This document shows positions 45,336 through 57,686 of a DNA stretch of 64,000 nt, in pieces. Every line of letters starts with the position of its first letter. The first letter of the stretch is position 1. A program made the position numbers and the translations under genes. Below the pieces are notes generated by a model. The model made no database searches. It was not told the DNA's origin and saw only the letters and a program-made list of their open reading frames with translations. Origin of the DNA: Adiantum capillus-veneris (lineage: Eukaryota; Streptophyta; Polypodiopsida; Polypodiales; Pteridaceae); NCBI GenBank assembly GCA_014529385.2, contig CM043968.1, forward strand, positions 9,796,648-9,860,647, written 5' to 3'.

Positions 45336-45760
45336 TAGCATTCGTGTTGATGCTAACCACATGGAAATCTGGAGGGCGAACAATATCATAACAATTAAAC
45401 CACAACTATATTAGAGCACTTGTCATTCTCAAAATTCAAGGTAAAATCAGTTTTAGAAATGTATTCATGATAATTAAAAGGGCAACATTGTTTCATTTTG
45501 AGCTATATCTTGCAATATGTAGGAAGAAATGCTTACTTCAATGTTTAAAGATTTGTGGAAGTGTGAAATCCTAGAATCAGTCTATGTGGCAACAACAACC
45601 ATCCTAAGTAGCTCTTGCACATTGGAGTTTCTACCTTTAACATAAAAAAACATGCCATTTCTAGATAAAATAATTATTATTCTCATGGTACCCATGTTGG
45701 TTAGAGGTGACTCATGTGAGCACTGGCTAAGAGTGATCATGAACTCATGTGAGCACTGGC

Positions 45761-45761
<1 letters not shown>

Positions 45762-45812
<51 letters not shown>
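45762..45812. repeat. (GA)n microsatellite after a short direct repeat
   Basis: A GA tract of about 50 bases follows two copies of a 27-bp unit (CTCATGTGAGCACTGGCTAA(A/G)AG) at about 45711-45762. Confidence 0.9.
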
Positions 45813-45814
<2 letters not shown>

Positions 45815-47714
45815 GTAGAAAAATCAAGAGGTCCCATCCTCTCGAGGACTTCCAAAGACCAATTACAAAGAGACACTTTGATAACTACCATAATAACTAA
45901 TTTGTTCCAAATATTGCATAATACTTCATAAGGGTGCCCTTTCTATCTAAGTATGGCCACATCGCTTACTTGTCTTGACATTCCTCCTCAAGGAAGACAA
46001 CTAATGAGTAGGTGTGGCTAATTTTGAATTAGGGAGTTTCAAGAATTTATCTAAGGAGATACCCTCTAAAAATGAAACAAAAAGAGAAAGGATAGCTTGG
46101 AAACGAGGGAGGTTGATATGAGATGGCAGTGAGGTGGCAGTCGCGAGGCAAGGGACATGCGTCAGGATAACGAAAAGAAAATCGGAAATGGGGATGATGG
46201 AAGCCAAGTGGGAGTGGAAGTTGGCATCATAGGAGCCAACATGCATGGACAACTCATAGGAGGGGCAAGTCGCCTCTAGATGGGAGCGGGGTTGCAAAGC
46301 ACACATCTTTTTTTAATAGGTGTGGGCCGACATCGTGAACATGACCAGCTCTAGGGCGCATAGGTTCAACTTACATAATGCATTTGTAAATGCACATTGA
46401 GGGTTCAATCACAACTAGTGACTGTGACAGAAAAGAAGACTTGCTTTGTGGAAGTGGATTTGGTTAGTATGTCATGGAATTCACGGAGATTTCGCATAAT
46501 GCAGTGTGAGAAAATAGAACCAATGGGAGTGATACAAGAATATTGATCTCAGGGATATAACCTAAGCTACAATGAAGGTTTATGCCTAGTCAATTTTTTG
46601 GCGCTTGAGAAAACATCACACATTCGCAAATTGAGATGCAATTCACCTAGACCAATAAGATTCTTCGTAAGACAAATCATTAAGCCCTTAATGATTTACA
46701 AGTGTCACACAATTCTCTTTGTCTTTGATCAAGGTTATGTACCTTGAAAGCTTGAAGCTTGAAGCTTGCACAACTTGGAAAGCTTGTAAGAGGGACTCCA
46801 CACAAGGAGGGGTAACTATTTTCAAGTTACCCCCTCCTCCCTTCACTAATTGCACCTCAAGGAGGTGCATTTGGATTTCCAAAATCTACCCCTTTTCCCA
46901 TTATGTGTGTGCGTGTTTTGCAATTACATCAATTGTCCATTCAATCAAGTCTTACCTCTTATCCCCTCTTGCGTGGAGTCCCCCTAAGAAGGGTGAAACT
47001 AGTTGGAATCTATCGTGTCTACCAACAAATTGATCTTTGGCATGCACTTTTGTTCTACTTGGGCATACTGTACATGCTTCTATTGTAACATTGGCTATCA
47101 ATTGGATCAGATCGAGGCACCTTTGCGTTCAACATCAAAAGCATTCTTTTGTTGTTTTTGAAGCATAAAAGCGATGGATGATATATAAGAACCAAAGAAT
47201 TTAAGAACCAAAGAATTTACAAGTCAAGGGTGAAGCCCAACAAGGTTGACTCTGATATTTAAAATTACCATCATAAAGCTAACACAAAGGTGCCTAAACA
47301 TAAGGACATTTTCTCTTGGAGCAACGAGAGAAAATCCATGGGTTGTTGAAGTTTACTGGCTCCTCCAACATTTCATCCAAGTCCTTTATTTTTTCACCAT
47401 TAGAGTGGGGAAAAAAGTAGGGAAAATTCTAGGGTGGGCTCATATGAGCCAATGACAAGGAAGTCCAAAGGAGCATGACTCCTCTACGGTGAACTTCCAT
47501 TGGGCCAAAAGGATAGCGTTCATTTTCGAACTCAATGAAAAGCATCATCTCCATCGTTGACCTCGTTTGAACGTGCCCTTATACACACAACCATGTATAA
47601 TAGTGTATAATAGTCTCTCCAAGCATTCTAAGCATTAATCATTTGACCACTTATGATTACATGAGCATTGTGACTCATAAATGTCTATGTGGCTACCCTC
47701 GGCACTAAGTAACA
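45813..47714. other. No gene recognised
   Basis: Nothing could be supported over this 1.9 kb. Confidence 0.45.
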
Positions 47715-47909
47715 CCATGCATTTAATGAGGGGGTGAGGGGATCAACGATCGGGGTTCACGGATGGGATCTCGAGGTGCACTAAATCCGAGAAACACAAA
47801 AATCAAGGCGATACAAGAGTCCACAACCCTCCCATGACTTAGGTTTGAACCCGTGATCTCGTGTCCTAGGTTTTGCGTTGCATGGGCTAACCACCTCACC
47901 CACATGCAC
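47715..47909 (-). mobile_element. tRNA-derived SINE
   Basis: On the minus strand a tRNA-like head carries an A box (GTGGTTAGCCC, about 47884-47894) and a B box (GGGTTCAAACC, about 47842-47852), followed by a non-tRNA body to about 47715. No poly(A) tail or target duplication was found, so the left border is approximate. Confidence 0.6.
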
Positions 47910-48106
47910 ATTGTGTATTCTCACCCATGTGTTGCTCGAGTTTTTGACGTTTAGTTTGTGTCCAGGTTTAGTTTTTAATGACCCCTGTGGCTACGATTGC
48001 CGCAACTTTCATTCGTGGACTTCTAAGCCATGGATCCCTTCACCTCCTTTAATAAATATAGGTGTTACTTAGTCCTGAGAATGTGAATACAAGCATTAGC
48101 TTGGCG

Positions 48107-48311
48107 TTTTTTTTTTCCACCATCAACGCGAGGAAGGTACATGATACAACTGTACATTGATGTACATTACACACTCGAGGGGCAACTGTAGGAACCATCT
48201 TCCCCTATAGGGAGGAGAATACATCCAAGAGAACGCAACCAGTGAGCTTCAAACTCTCAACCTTGGGTTACATTGCAAAGGTCTCACCAACTCCGCTATG
48301 TTTCTTGGATG
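48107..48311 (-). mobile_element. SINE with poly(A) tail and target-site duplication
   Basis: On the minus strand an A-box-like TTGGTGAGACC (about 48280-48291) and a B-box-like GAGTTTGAAGC (about 48247-48257) are followed by a body ending in ten A (T10 at 48107-48116). The flanks ATTAGCTTGGC (48095-48105) and ATTAGCGTGGC (48312-48322) form an 11-bp duplication with one change. That is the mark of LINE-driven insertion. Confidence 0.75.
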
Positions 48312-48621
48312 ATTAGCGTGGCTTGCTGCTCTCGTGGAAACTTTCAAAGTAAGTAGATATCGGAAAGGTAATCAAAGTTTTTAATAAATTCTGTTGTGTC
48401 CGTCAATTGTTGAACGTTTCAAGGTGGTTTACGTTGGTGTGGGTGTGGATGGAGAGAGAGAGAGAGAGAGAGAAGAGAGAGATTCCTCTCCGTGGTTTTA
48501 TCCAGAATTGATGTAATGTGTGTTCAGCAGGTGAAAACGGCCCACTCTCCGGAATCTAAAGAAAGGTCGCCATGGCGACAATGCTTTTATGCTACTTTGA
48601 AGGACAGGAAGGAAGAAGTAA

Positions 48622-48624
<3 letters not shown>

Positions 48625-48656
<32 letters not shown>
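48625..48656 (+). promoter_or_regulatory. (GA)n tract directly before the RING gene start
   Basis: A GA run ends exactly at the chosen ATG, and a second run lies at about 48449-48475. GA runs in plant leaders can be bound by BPC/GAGA-type factors. Here it may only be a microsatellite. It decides the start, because frames upstream read as Arg-Glu repeats. Confidence 0.5.
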
Positions 48657-48660
<4 letters not shown>

Positions 48661-49244
48661 GCGGGGGATCAGACGAGAGGGTAGGGAGGGTGACCTTAGG
48701 TTATGGCATTGTGATAATAGTGGTGTGTATAATGGTGCTACTGAGTGTCTGTGCGGGGAAAGTGTGCGGATGGATGCGGGCATGGGCGTTGCGAGCGTGG
48801 AAGAGGTGCAGGCAACAGCAGCAGGGGGAGGGGGAGGGGGAGGGAGAGGAGGCGGCCAAGAGGAGCGGCAGAGGTGGTGCAGGTGGAGAGATGGGGCTGG
48901 AAGCGGAGGCGGGATGCAGGTGCAAAGTGCAGGTGGCGCCGCCGCCCACGTGCAGCAGATCCGTGCAGGTGGTGGTGGTGCAGGTGGTGCGGGAGGAGGA
49001 GGAGGAGGAGTGCTGCATCTGCATGGAGGTGTTGCGCGAGGGGCAGGGCCAAGAGCTGCCAAGCTGCGGTCACGTCTTCCACGCCGCCTGCCTGGACGCC
49101 TGGCTCCCTTCGCACGGTTCCTGCCCTCTCTGCCGTGCCCCTTCCCCCTCCTGCAGCCCCACCCTTCCGCTCCTCCTTCCCCCCATCCCCAGTCTCTGCC
49201 CCTCCTTTTTAACCCCTACCCCTGCTCACACTCGTTCTCCATAA
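48657..49244 (+). CDS. RING-H2 finger protein, single-span (ATL-like E3 ubiquitin ligase)
   Basis: This is an intronless frame of 195 residues. Residues about 14-34 form one hydrophobic span (VTLGYGIVIIVVCIMVLLSV). A basic stretch, a Gln/Gly/Glu-rich linker and an acidic run (EEEEEE) follow. The RING-H2 finger has C119, C122, C137, H139, H142, C145, C156 and C159, spacing C-x2-C-x14-C-x-H-x2-H-x2-C-x10-C-x2-C. Membrane-anchored RING-H2 proteins recruit ubiquitin-conjugating enzymes. The substrate is unknown. The ATL family's GLD motif is not evident, so ATL-like is tentative. The start chosen is the ATG right after a (GA)n tract. The frame is open 55 codons further up (48492), but that part is mostly Arg-Glu repeats read from GA. 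The last 28 codons lie in the duplicated segment. Confidence 0.85.
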
Positions 49245-49559
49245 CCTGCTTTGCTCGCCAAAAAAAAACCTACGTGTACTGTTCCACCTACAAATTTTTA
49301 AAATTATCTCAAAATCTAAGCATAAGTGTAAAAGCCTTCAAATGGCCACACGTGGGTTTTCCAAGCAGGAAAAACTTTTCTCGATTGGGGCTGTTGGGGA
49401 GACCTAATGGCGCTCTAAAGAATAGAAAACTTCCTTTCAAGACACAATAGGCATTACGAAAAGGAGCATCATTCATGTACTCAAACATATGAATGTTGTA
49501 AATGTGTGACTACAATAACGATAGTAAGTTCATCATTTTAGAGCTAGATCGGTGTACCG

Positions 49560-50907
49560 GCTAGTGTGCCTCATTTTGCTGCCTTCGGTAGCAATTTGTC
49601 GTTAAAGAGAGGAGGAGGGCACAAATACATGTTGTTAACAGCTCCACCAAGCACAATGTTTTACAAAGCCCTTGACTACAACGTTTTACAACAACACCTT
49701 CTCATCTTGAATTCATTTGCTCACATCAATGCCTCAGAGAGAAGCCCTTGCTTCACATTGCTAGAAATAGCCCAAAGCTTTTTGAACTTGCCCATCATTT
49801 GGACATTCTCTATTATAAATATAGTCCAAGAGACTACATCCTAAAGAAGAATCCTGCTTAAAACTCAATCTTCCTCAAGTATACTACATGACAAACGTAT
49901 TTTTTAAAGCATTGCCAAGCATGACGATGTTTTGAAGAGCATAAATTTAGTCCAAGAGTAGTCATCCTAAAGAAGAAGCCTACTTAGAATTCAATCTTCC
50001 TGAAGTATACTACATGGCAAACATATTTATTAGAGCATTGCCAAGCAACCTTGACTACGAATCTCATCATGAATTTGCAATCTATGCTTCTTCTTACATA
50101 AGACAACATGCCTTCCGTAGGTGATCGCTTTTGGAGAGTAGCCTTATCTCTACATTCACTAAATACATCAAAGAGCTTTCTCAACTAGACCATATTGGAC
50201 ATACTTGCAATAAATGCAATCCAAGGGACCTCATCCCATACATGCAGCTTGTCAAGACTTGTGCTTTCAAAAGTACACCGCTTGGCACACATTTCAATCA
50301 AAGCATGGCCAAGCACGTCACGTTTTGACAACCTTGACTAATAACCTTATCATGAATGTGTTTGCCAAGGTCAACCTTGGCATGGTTTCACATGCCTTTA
50401 GAATGCAAGTATAGATGATTGATTGCCCTTGGAGAGAAGCCTTGGCTTTGCATGCATTGAAAAAATTTGAAGGCCCCATAGCCTTGTTCACATTGGGGAC
50501 ATATGTTGTAGAGTAAGTGGGACAAAGATCTTTTTTAGGAGCTTGTTGTGCTTTTGAAAGTACACCACATTTGATCAATCAAGGCATTTCCAATTGTAAC
50601 ATTGAATAGACTCTACCTACTATTGATTTCATCATGAATTCTACCGGGATTAGTATACCGCATGGTGCACATGCCCTCAAACCGCAATCATAGGTGATTG
50701 CCTTTGGAGAAGCCCTCACTTTGCAATTGATAAAAAAAACTTAGAGAATCTAGGCTCTACCCATGTTGAACATACCCTACAATAAGTAAGAGATTTTCTC
50801 TTGGAACGATAGCTTGTTAAGAACTTGCTTTGTTTTGAAAACTACACCACACTTAGCATACATGTCAAAGCATTGCCAAGCACAAAGACATTTTTCCATA
50901 GCCCTCA
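49560..50907 (-). pseudogene. PPR protein relic, duplication copy 1
   Basis: On the minus strand broken frames give repeated PPR-like segments: IKCGVLSKAQQ, IIYTCILKACE, LLGNALINMF and VLGGAVNNMY. In intact plant PPR proteins these blocks recur every 31-36 residues (CILKAC, LVDMYAKCG, KAQQVF). Frames change many times and stops abound. Plant PPR proteins bind organelle RNA; this piece is dead. Confidence 0.6.
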
Positions 50908-50908
50908 A

Positions 50909-52508
50909 TGTAATGGAATTGTCCTATTTAACTTGAGAGTAGCAGAAATTAATGAGAGTACTTTTGAGAAATAACTTTGTGAGCATAACGGGTGAACATA
51001 ATTGAAGATAGCAACATAATCATAGCAATTAGTTAACTTGCCATGAACAATACTTTTGCAAGAGAGAGAATTTAGAGAACATCACAACAGTTGAGGACCG
51101 GATATATGTGGAGCCGGTCCCCCCTCCAATAGGCATTTGTATTATGATTTCTCCCATTAAGAGAGACTTGTTACAATACAGTCTTTGTGTTCCTTGTGAC
51201 CTAGGTGATGCAATGAAGATGGAAAACTTCATGCATCACAAACATAACATAAACTTCAAGAAAGCTTTAACTATCCCAAGCCTCAGTCCCAAGACCTCAA
51301 ACACCTTCAAAGGTGGAGAGAGCTAGCAGGGAATGAGGGTAGGGAAGAGGAAGAAGAAAAAGTTCGTAGGAGAGAGAATTAGTTCCTCACTTATCATACT
51401 CTTGTTGCTAGTATACATAATAGCATATTAATGAAGAAGAAGGAGATGGCAAGCTTAAGCATTGAAGCATGGCTCTTGGTTGGATTTGCACTCCATAGCC
51501 AAGAGTGTTGGTGTAAGCTCTCAACCTCTATTTGCTTGGAGAAGGAGAGGGAGCTCTTGCACTTTGCATAGCACACAATGAGAGTGTTTGTGTGTGTGTG
51601 TGTGTGTGGGTGAGTATACCCCCTAAGCATCCCCCTAGCTTGCTTGGGTCGACCCCCCCTTGTAGCTCATGCTTGAAGCTCATTGGACCCCTCCAGGCCT
51701 AGCCAATCATGAGCAGGAGGCATTACAAGCAGTAGGGGTAGCCTTGAGACAAGTGTCCGCCTTTCCCCTTTGAGAGAGAGAGCTAGATAAATGCTAAATC
51801 AATTAATTAAATATCCTAAATGACTATTGGACCCCTTGGGTGGTGAACCAATAGGTTTCAGGCATCTCATGAAGGTAACATAGGTAGGGGCCTGACATGT
51901 GTCCTTGCTTCCTCTTCAAGCTTGGGCCTTCCTTGTGTGTGTGAGTGTGCGTTCTCTCTCTAGCCCCTAGGAAAAGGGCTCGCCCCGCTCTTTGTAGAGA
52001 TCCTTTTTGACTTTGGTGCTCAAGCACCTTAGTCATCAAGCATGACTAAGCACTTGGACTAGGGGGTATTCCCACAAGCATCTCAGGCAAGCTTGTCAAA
52101 GCACCTCAAGTACCTTAATCATGTAGCAAGTCAAGCACCTCAAGCATGTGGCAGATTAAGCACCTCAAGCACCTTAATCAAGCACCTCAAGCACGACAAG
52201 CACCTCGAGCTTGGGCCGGGTTCCCACCTCAAGCTCAGCCCTAGCTTACCTAAGGTCAAAGGACTTTTACACACATTATTGGAGGTCTTCAATGAAGCTA
52301 ACCCTAAGGTATTATGCTCCATTGGTTAGCCTTGCTCTTTGATAGACTATCTCCCATTTGGGCCCCTTTACCATTGGCCCCGTGTTGAGATAGATCTATA
52401 AGCACATATCTATATCTTGACACTTGTTCCCGATTATTCTCCCACATTAAGTGATCAATTTAATATGAGAAAATCATTTGGGTTGGTTAGATATTAGATT
52501 TTATGACA
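50909..52508 (-). repeat. 3' LTR of element D
   Basis: It is 1600 bp and aligns with 57687-59317 over its whole length. In element sense it starts TGTCATAA straight after the purine tract AAGAGAGAGGTAA (52509-52521). Confidence 0.92.
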
Positions 52509-52866
52509 TTACCTCTCTCTTGAAATCATAGTCGTCCTCGACTACGAGGTAGAAGAGATAAAGCCTTAGTCATTAGTCAATCGTACTTAGCGGGTAGAGA
52601 TCCCTTTTTACCCTACGACATCTTTCCAAGATGGATGACTAATCCATTTGGTGCTTGGGAGACATAGCTGCCGCAAGCATGTCTACTCTTTAGTCCATTT
52701 CATTCTCCCAAAGTAGAGTGACAAATTCTACTTGGTGTTTGAGAGACGTCGTCATCACAAACATGATTCTAAGAATGCATACTAGTTAAATTTGTGCACA
52801 ATTAAAAAGAGGACTAATCTTATAAGACAAAAACATGAGTCATTTAAAAGAAATTTGTACATTTGC
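52509..52866 (-). other. Polypurine tract and 3' untranslated region of element D
   Basis: It is non-coding. The tract AAGAGAGAGGTAA borders the LTR. The same tail is found at 16344-16640, 33310-33642 and 36665-36988, which ties those copies to this family. Confidence 0.85.
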
Positions 52867-54379
52867 TTACTCTAATGTAGCATTGTAAGCATTGACAAGG
52901 TTCATACTATCCTTAAGCTGTACTCCTTGCATCCATCTAGCATCTTCAAAAGGATAATTTTTGAACTTAATAAGATACCATCGGATAATCTTACCATGTC
53001 GTAGTACCTTGTCTTCATGCCGAAGGACAGGTTTGGGTTGTAGCACCTCTTCTTGGTCTTCAACTTCGGGAGGGTCTTCAATAATTGGTTCAATTGGTGG
53101 CTCTCCTTTGTAGGGCTTAAGTAGGCTTACATGAAAGGCATTGTGTATGAGCCAATGGTTGGGCAACTTGAGTTGATAAGCCGTCTCATTGATGGGCTTC
53201 AAGATTTGGAAAGGACCATAGTATCTTTTTGCTAGTTTAGCATAATAGTTTTGATGGCCCGTAGGATTTTTGCCCGTCGTTTGCCTTAATCGAGCCTTAG
53301 GAAACTTGAGTAAGACCCAATCATTTTCTTTGAACATTAAGGCTCTTTTGTGCTTATCAGCAACAGCTTTTTGCCTTTGTTGAGAGATGGATATAGCCTC
53401 CCTAATCTTTTGAAAAATTTCTTGTAGGTCACGGCTATACTCATCGGCGGTGAAGATCTTCCCATGTACTTTGAGTAGCAAGGGACTTTTAGGTCTTCCC
53501 TCAATGATCTCAAAAGGTGCTTTTCTCGTAGAAGTATGTGCAGTATTATTGTAGGCATACTCTACAATAGGTAAGTACGTTTCCCATTGTGAGCGTTGAT
53601 CTACTTCGGTAACATAAGTCTTGAGTAGATCGAGTATCGTAAGATTGGCTATCTCACTTTGGCCATCCGTTTGTGGGTGATAGGCCGAAGAGAAATTCAA
53701 TCTTGTTCCTAGATTTTCAAAGAGACCTTTCCAGAAATTACTGGTCATTCTAGGATCTCTATCTGACACGATGGATGTGGGTAATCCATGGTGCTTGAAA
53801 ATCTGAGATATGAAGAGAGTTGCCATTTGGTGTGCCTTAATAGTCTTTTTGACAGGAATAAAATGTGCTTGCTTGCTAAACCTGTCGACTATTGTTCATA
53901 TTCCTGTATTCCCATGGATAGACTTGAGTAATCCAAAGATAAAATCCATGGATATACTCTCCCATGGTGAATTTGGAATAGGTAATGGCTGGAGTAATCC
54001 AGGTTGCTTCTTTCTATCATACTTGGTCTTTTGGCATATTACACATTTTGATACATACTCTTGTATGTCCACTTTTATGGTAGGCCAATAGAAGTACGTC
54101 TCTACTCCTCGGAGAGTAGGTTGAATACCTCTATGCCCCGCATATGGAGGAGCATGGGATTCATACATAACTTTCTCACGAAGGGAATGGGTAACACATA
54201 GCCTATTGCCGTGGAGAAGATAACCATCCTGCAAGGTGAATGGTTCCTCTTTCTTCCCCAAAGCAAGGGCTGACATTATGTCTCTAAAGTCAGGGTCAGT
54301 AGCATACTCATCTATCATAGAGGATAGATCATTGTGAGTAGCTATCGACACCGCATTAACTTTTGGTCGTCGTGAAAGT
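52867..54379 (-). pseudogene. Integrase and chromodomain of chromovirus D
   Basis: Zinc-binding part: H at HAPPYAGHRG and the pair CVICQ. The first catalytic Asp is in SMDFIFGL. The Trp expected in GIWT is a TGA stop (near 53897). After it the frame is clean: VSDRDPRMTSNFW (second Asp), YHPQTDGQSEIAN (Glu), YNNTAHTSTRKAPFE, NDWVLLKFPKARLRQT, YYGPFQILKPINETAYQ, HNAFHVSLLKPYKG, an acidic linker and a chromodomain (RWYLIKFKNYPFEDARWM). One stop is the main lesion, so this is the best preserved integrase in the window. Confidence 0.92.
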
Positions 54380-55740
54380 GCATTGGCAACTTGATTGTGC
54401 TTACCAGCTATGTGAGCAGTATGGAAATTAAATTGCGAAAGAAAATTTGCCCACCTCATTTGTTTGTCGAAAAGCTTGGTCTGCGTCATGAAATACTTGA
54501 GACTTTGGTGGTCGGTTCGTAGGATAAATGGAGTCCCCAATAGGTAGTGCTTCCATGTGTCTAGGGCATGTAGAACAGCTAAAAGCTCTTTCTCATAAAT
54601 GCCCAAGACTCGTTCATCACTATTGAGCCTTTGGCTCTCATATGCTATGGCATGCCCTTCTTGAAGCAAAACCGCTCCAAGGCAATCACCACAAGCATCA
54701 CATTGGACCTCAAATGGCTTCGAGAGATCCGGAAGGACGAGGACTGGTTGGGAAGTAAGCTTCTCTTTGAGTTTTTCAAAAGCATTTTGCTCCTTAGCAG
54801 TCCATACAACTTAACGTTCTTCGTAGTTAAGTCGTGTAGTGGTCCTGCTACTTGAGAGAATTTTGCTATGAAGCGTCTATAGTATGCACACATACCAATA
54901 AAGCTTCTTAGCTCATGTAGATTTCTTGGGTTAGGCCATGCTTTTATTACCTCTAACTTTGATGGATCCATTTGGATACCATCTTTAGAGATCATATGAC
55001 CTAGGTACTGAATCTCTTGAAGGAAGAATTCGCTTTTCTTTTGGTTGAGATAAAGCTTGTTCTCCCTCAATGCTTGAAAATCACTTGGAGATGTTGCTTA
55101 TGTTCCTCCAAAGATTTGGAGTAGATGATGATATCATCAAAGAATACTCCAGTGAATTTTCGATATGGTCTAAAAATTTTCTCCATCAAACGATTGAACG
55201 TAGTTGGTGCATTAGTCAAGCCAAAAGGCATGACTAGATATTCATAAAGACCAAACGTTGTGCGAAATGCGGTCTTTAAGATATCTTCATCCACTATCCT
55301 TATTTGATGATAGCCACTCTTAAGGTCAATCCTACTGAAGTAGGTAGAGCCTTGTAGCTTATCAAACAGATCTTCTACCCGAGGTACGGGAAATCTGTTT
55401 TTGATAGTGATATGGTTTAGTGCTCGATAGTCCACACACATACGGTATGTACCATCTTTCTTTTGCACTAAAAGGACTGGAGAACAAAAGGGAGAGGAAC
55501 TAGGCCTCACCATCCCTTTGTCTACCAGTTCTTGTACTTGCCTCATGATCTCCTCTTGTTGAGCTTGTGAGACTCGATAAGGAGGCTTGTTAGGTGGTGA
55601 GCTTCCAGGAAGGAGCTCAATACGATGGTCATCATCCCCTCGTTTTGGAGGTAAGTCCATAGGGATATCATCGATGAACACATCTTGGAATCATTTTAGA
55701 AAATTAGACAAGTCTAACTCTTCTTGATTCCTATCATTTA
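54380..55740 (-). pseudogene. Reverse transcriptase and RNase H of chromovirus D
   Basis: Reverse transcriptase 55681-55067: [62 protein letters not shown] and the catalytic FFDDIIIYS (near 55140). A frameshift near 55070 leads into the thumb (LGHMISKDGIQMD, RSFIGMCAYYRRF). A second shift near 54810 leads to RNase [36 protein letters not shown] and KHNQVANALSRRP. Two frameshifts prevent a continuous product. Confidence 0.9.
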
Positions 55741-55754
55741 CATTTGATGAAACA

Positions 55755-56408
55755 TTAGTATCTTTTAGAGACTCTTTGACAAAAAATCATGTACGCAAAA
55801 ACTGAGCTCTTCATTGACTTATCAAAAGCAAGAGGATTTACAAGTGGAATAGTGCGACCACGCTCACTAGCATCTATATACATGTTCTTTCCCCTGCAGG
55901 TGAAGTAAATTCTCCTTTCAGGGAACTTCATGTTGGCAGCCATGCGATCAAACCATGGTGCCCCCAGGATAACATCCTGATGTTGGAGAGGAGAGATGAA
56001 GAAGTCTTCTTTGTCGACATAGCTTTGGACATGAAGACTCAACTTCCCAATCAAGGGAGTAACGGAGGCTTGTTGTCCCTTGAAAGCTGCATCAACTACT
56101 ACTATATCTCCCATCTCAAAAGCTTGAATGCCCAACTTCGTGGCCAACTCTATTGATATGAAGTTGAGAGTAGAGCCAGGGTCAAACAAGATGAAGGCAT
56201 CATGTTCTCTTACCTTTCCCCAAGCATAGGAGAGTGATGATCCTTTGCAATGAGCATCCTCTTTTGGAGCTTCGATGGTGGAAGCCCTAGGAGTCTCATT
56301 GCGAGTATTCTTCTTGGGGCAAGAACGATAGCCATGTCCTTGCTCCCCACACTTGAAACACTTATGGTCCTTGCGAAAAGCTTCAAGCTCTTCAGGAGAG
56401 AGTTTTTT
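55755..56408 (-). pseudogene. Zinc knuckle and aspartic protease of chromovirus D
   Basis: It is in the same frame as gag, after its stop. A complete knuckle CFKCGEQGHGYRSC lies near 56365-56325, then the retropepsin with LFDPGSTLNFIS (active-site D-P-G-S, near 56190) and DVILGAPWFD. The frame breaks near 55790, before reverse transcriptase. Confidence 0.85.
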
Positions 56409-57614
56409 TTAACCTTTGTAAACTCCCTTCTCCTTGGACCGATTGTTGTTGTTGTTGTTCGAAGTGACTTGGGAATTATTTTGAGCATTGGTTTTCCCCT
56501 TTGCATCATTTTTGTCTTTGTTTTCCATGGGCTTGACATTACGTCTAGCCCCTTGATGGAAATTGATGTGTGAAGCAACCATGGTATGATGGATTACTTC
56601 GGTAATAGTAGCAGGCCGTTGAGAGTTGATGTATTCGGCCATCTCTTCAGGTAATCCCGCACAGAATTGTTGCCTTTGCTCGGCAAAGTCTATCTTTTGA
56701 AAGACAGTAGCCTTGAGATGTAAATCCCAAAACTTGTCTACATATTTGTGGATAGACTCATGGGAGAGGAGCTTTAAGCTGGGCCATTCGGTAAGCACTT
56801 TGTCCTTTGCATCGCTTGCAAGGAATTGCTTCATGATGGAAACTCGTAGAGTTTTCCATGTCTTTGGGGCTTCACCATTTCCACGAAGGCTAGCCCACCA
56901 TTGACGAGCTGATTTTTGGAAGTGAATAGCTACATGGTGTAGCTTGGAGGACTCTGTGAAGCCCTCATCTCCAAAGGCCGCATCAAATTGTTGGATGAAG
57001 GCCAACACTTTGTCGGTAGCACCGAAGGTGCCAGCATAGGTGAGAAAAGAGATACTCTTTCCTCCCTCCTTAAACTTCTTTAGCTTTTGTGACCTTCGCC
57101 ATGCAGGAAATGATTTGCGATGTCCTCCCCTCTTGTATTCTCTAGGAGAATAGCCATAACTTTCATCGGAAGAGGAGGAAGGTGAAGAAGAAGGAGAAGA
57201 GGGTGACCTCTTCCTAGCCCTTTTCTTCCTTTGTTTCCTCTCTTGCCTTTCAGAGTGATGAGGAGAAGGACTATGTGTTGATCTTTTCCTCTTGGGAGGA
57301 GTAGGCGATCGTCTAGACCGCTGTCTTCGTGGAGCCACATCTTCATAGGAACTTAAACTGTCCTTGCTTTCTTGCTCTTTGGATTCCTCCTCTCGAATGG
57401 GAGAGAGTCTTCTTTTGGGGGTCTCTTCAAGAGGCCTCCTAAGCTCTCCCTCCTCTTGGAGAGGAAGGGAAACTCCATAAGCACGAAGTTGTTGAGTAAC
57501 TTCGGCTTGCAAAGTAGGGTTGCCCATAGCTTGCTCCAACCTAGTGACGAGATAATTCACAAACATGGGAGCATCATCATTAGCACCTTCATGTGCAAAA
57601 TCAATTAACAACAT
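56409..57614 (-). pseudogene. gag of chromovirus D
   Basis: The first ATG (57614) opens MLLIDFAHEGANDD. An Arg/Ser/Pro-rich region follows (RRQRSRRSPTPPKRKRS), then the Gag core (SFLTYAGTFGATDKVLAFIQQF, ARQWWASLRGNG, EYINSQRPATITE). The frame ends at TAA (56409) next to an A8 run, but the same frame continues with a zinc knuckle. The stop is therefore a mutation or a read-through site and not the natural end. About 400 residues without the knuckle is normal for this class. Confidence 0.85.
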
Positions 57615-57673
57615 CAACCATTTATAGGCTACTTCAAGACCTCTCTTCTTAAGCAAGAAAAGAGAAACCAAAT

Positions 57674-57685
57674 GCTCTGATACCA
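57674..57685 (-). promoter_or_regulatory. Primer-binding site of element D
   Basis: The minus strand reads TGGTATCAGAGC, a perfect initiator Met tRNA complement one base inside the LTR. Confidence 0.9.
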
Positions 57686-57686
57686 A

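Noticed and set aside
45150-45338. Pro/Ser/Leu-rich frame
   Set aside because: It is the translation of the pyrimidine-rich minisatellite.
47842-47909. tRNA gene on the minus strand
   Set aside because: A and B boxes are present, but acceptor and anticodon stems do not pair convincingly and a non-tRNA body follows. Called a SINE.
48572-49450. A 292-codon plus-strand frame over the RING gene
   Set aside because: It is the +1-type shadow of the RING frame: Gly/Arg-rich, no domain, driven by GC-rich sequence. The RING-H2 residues lie in the other frame.
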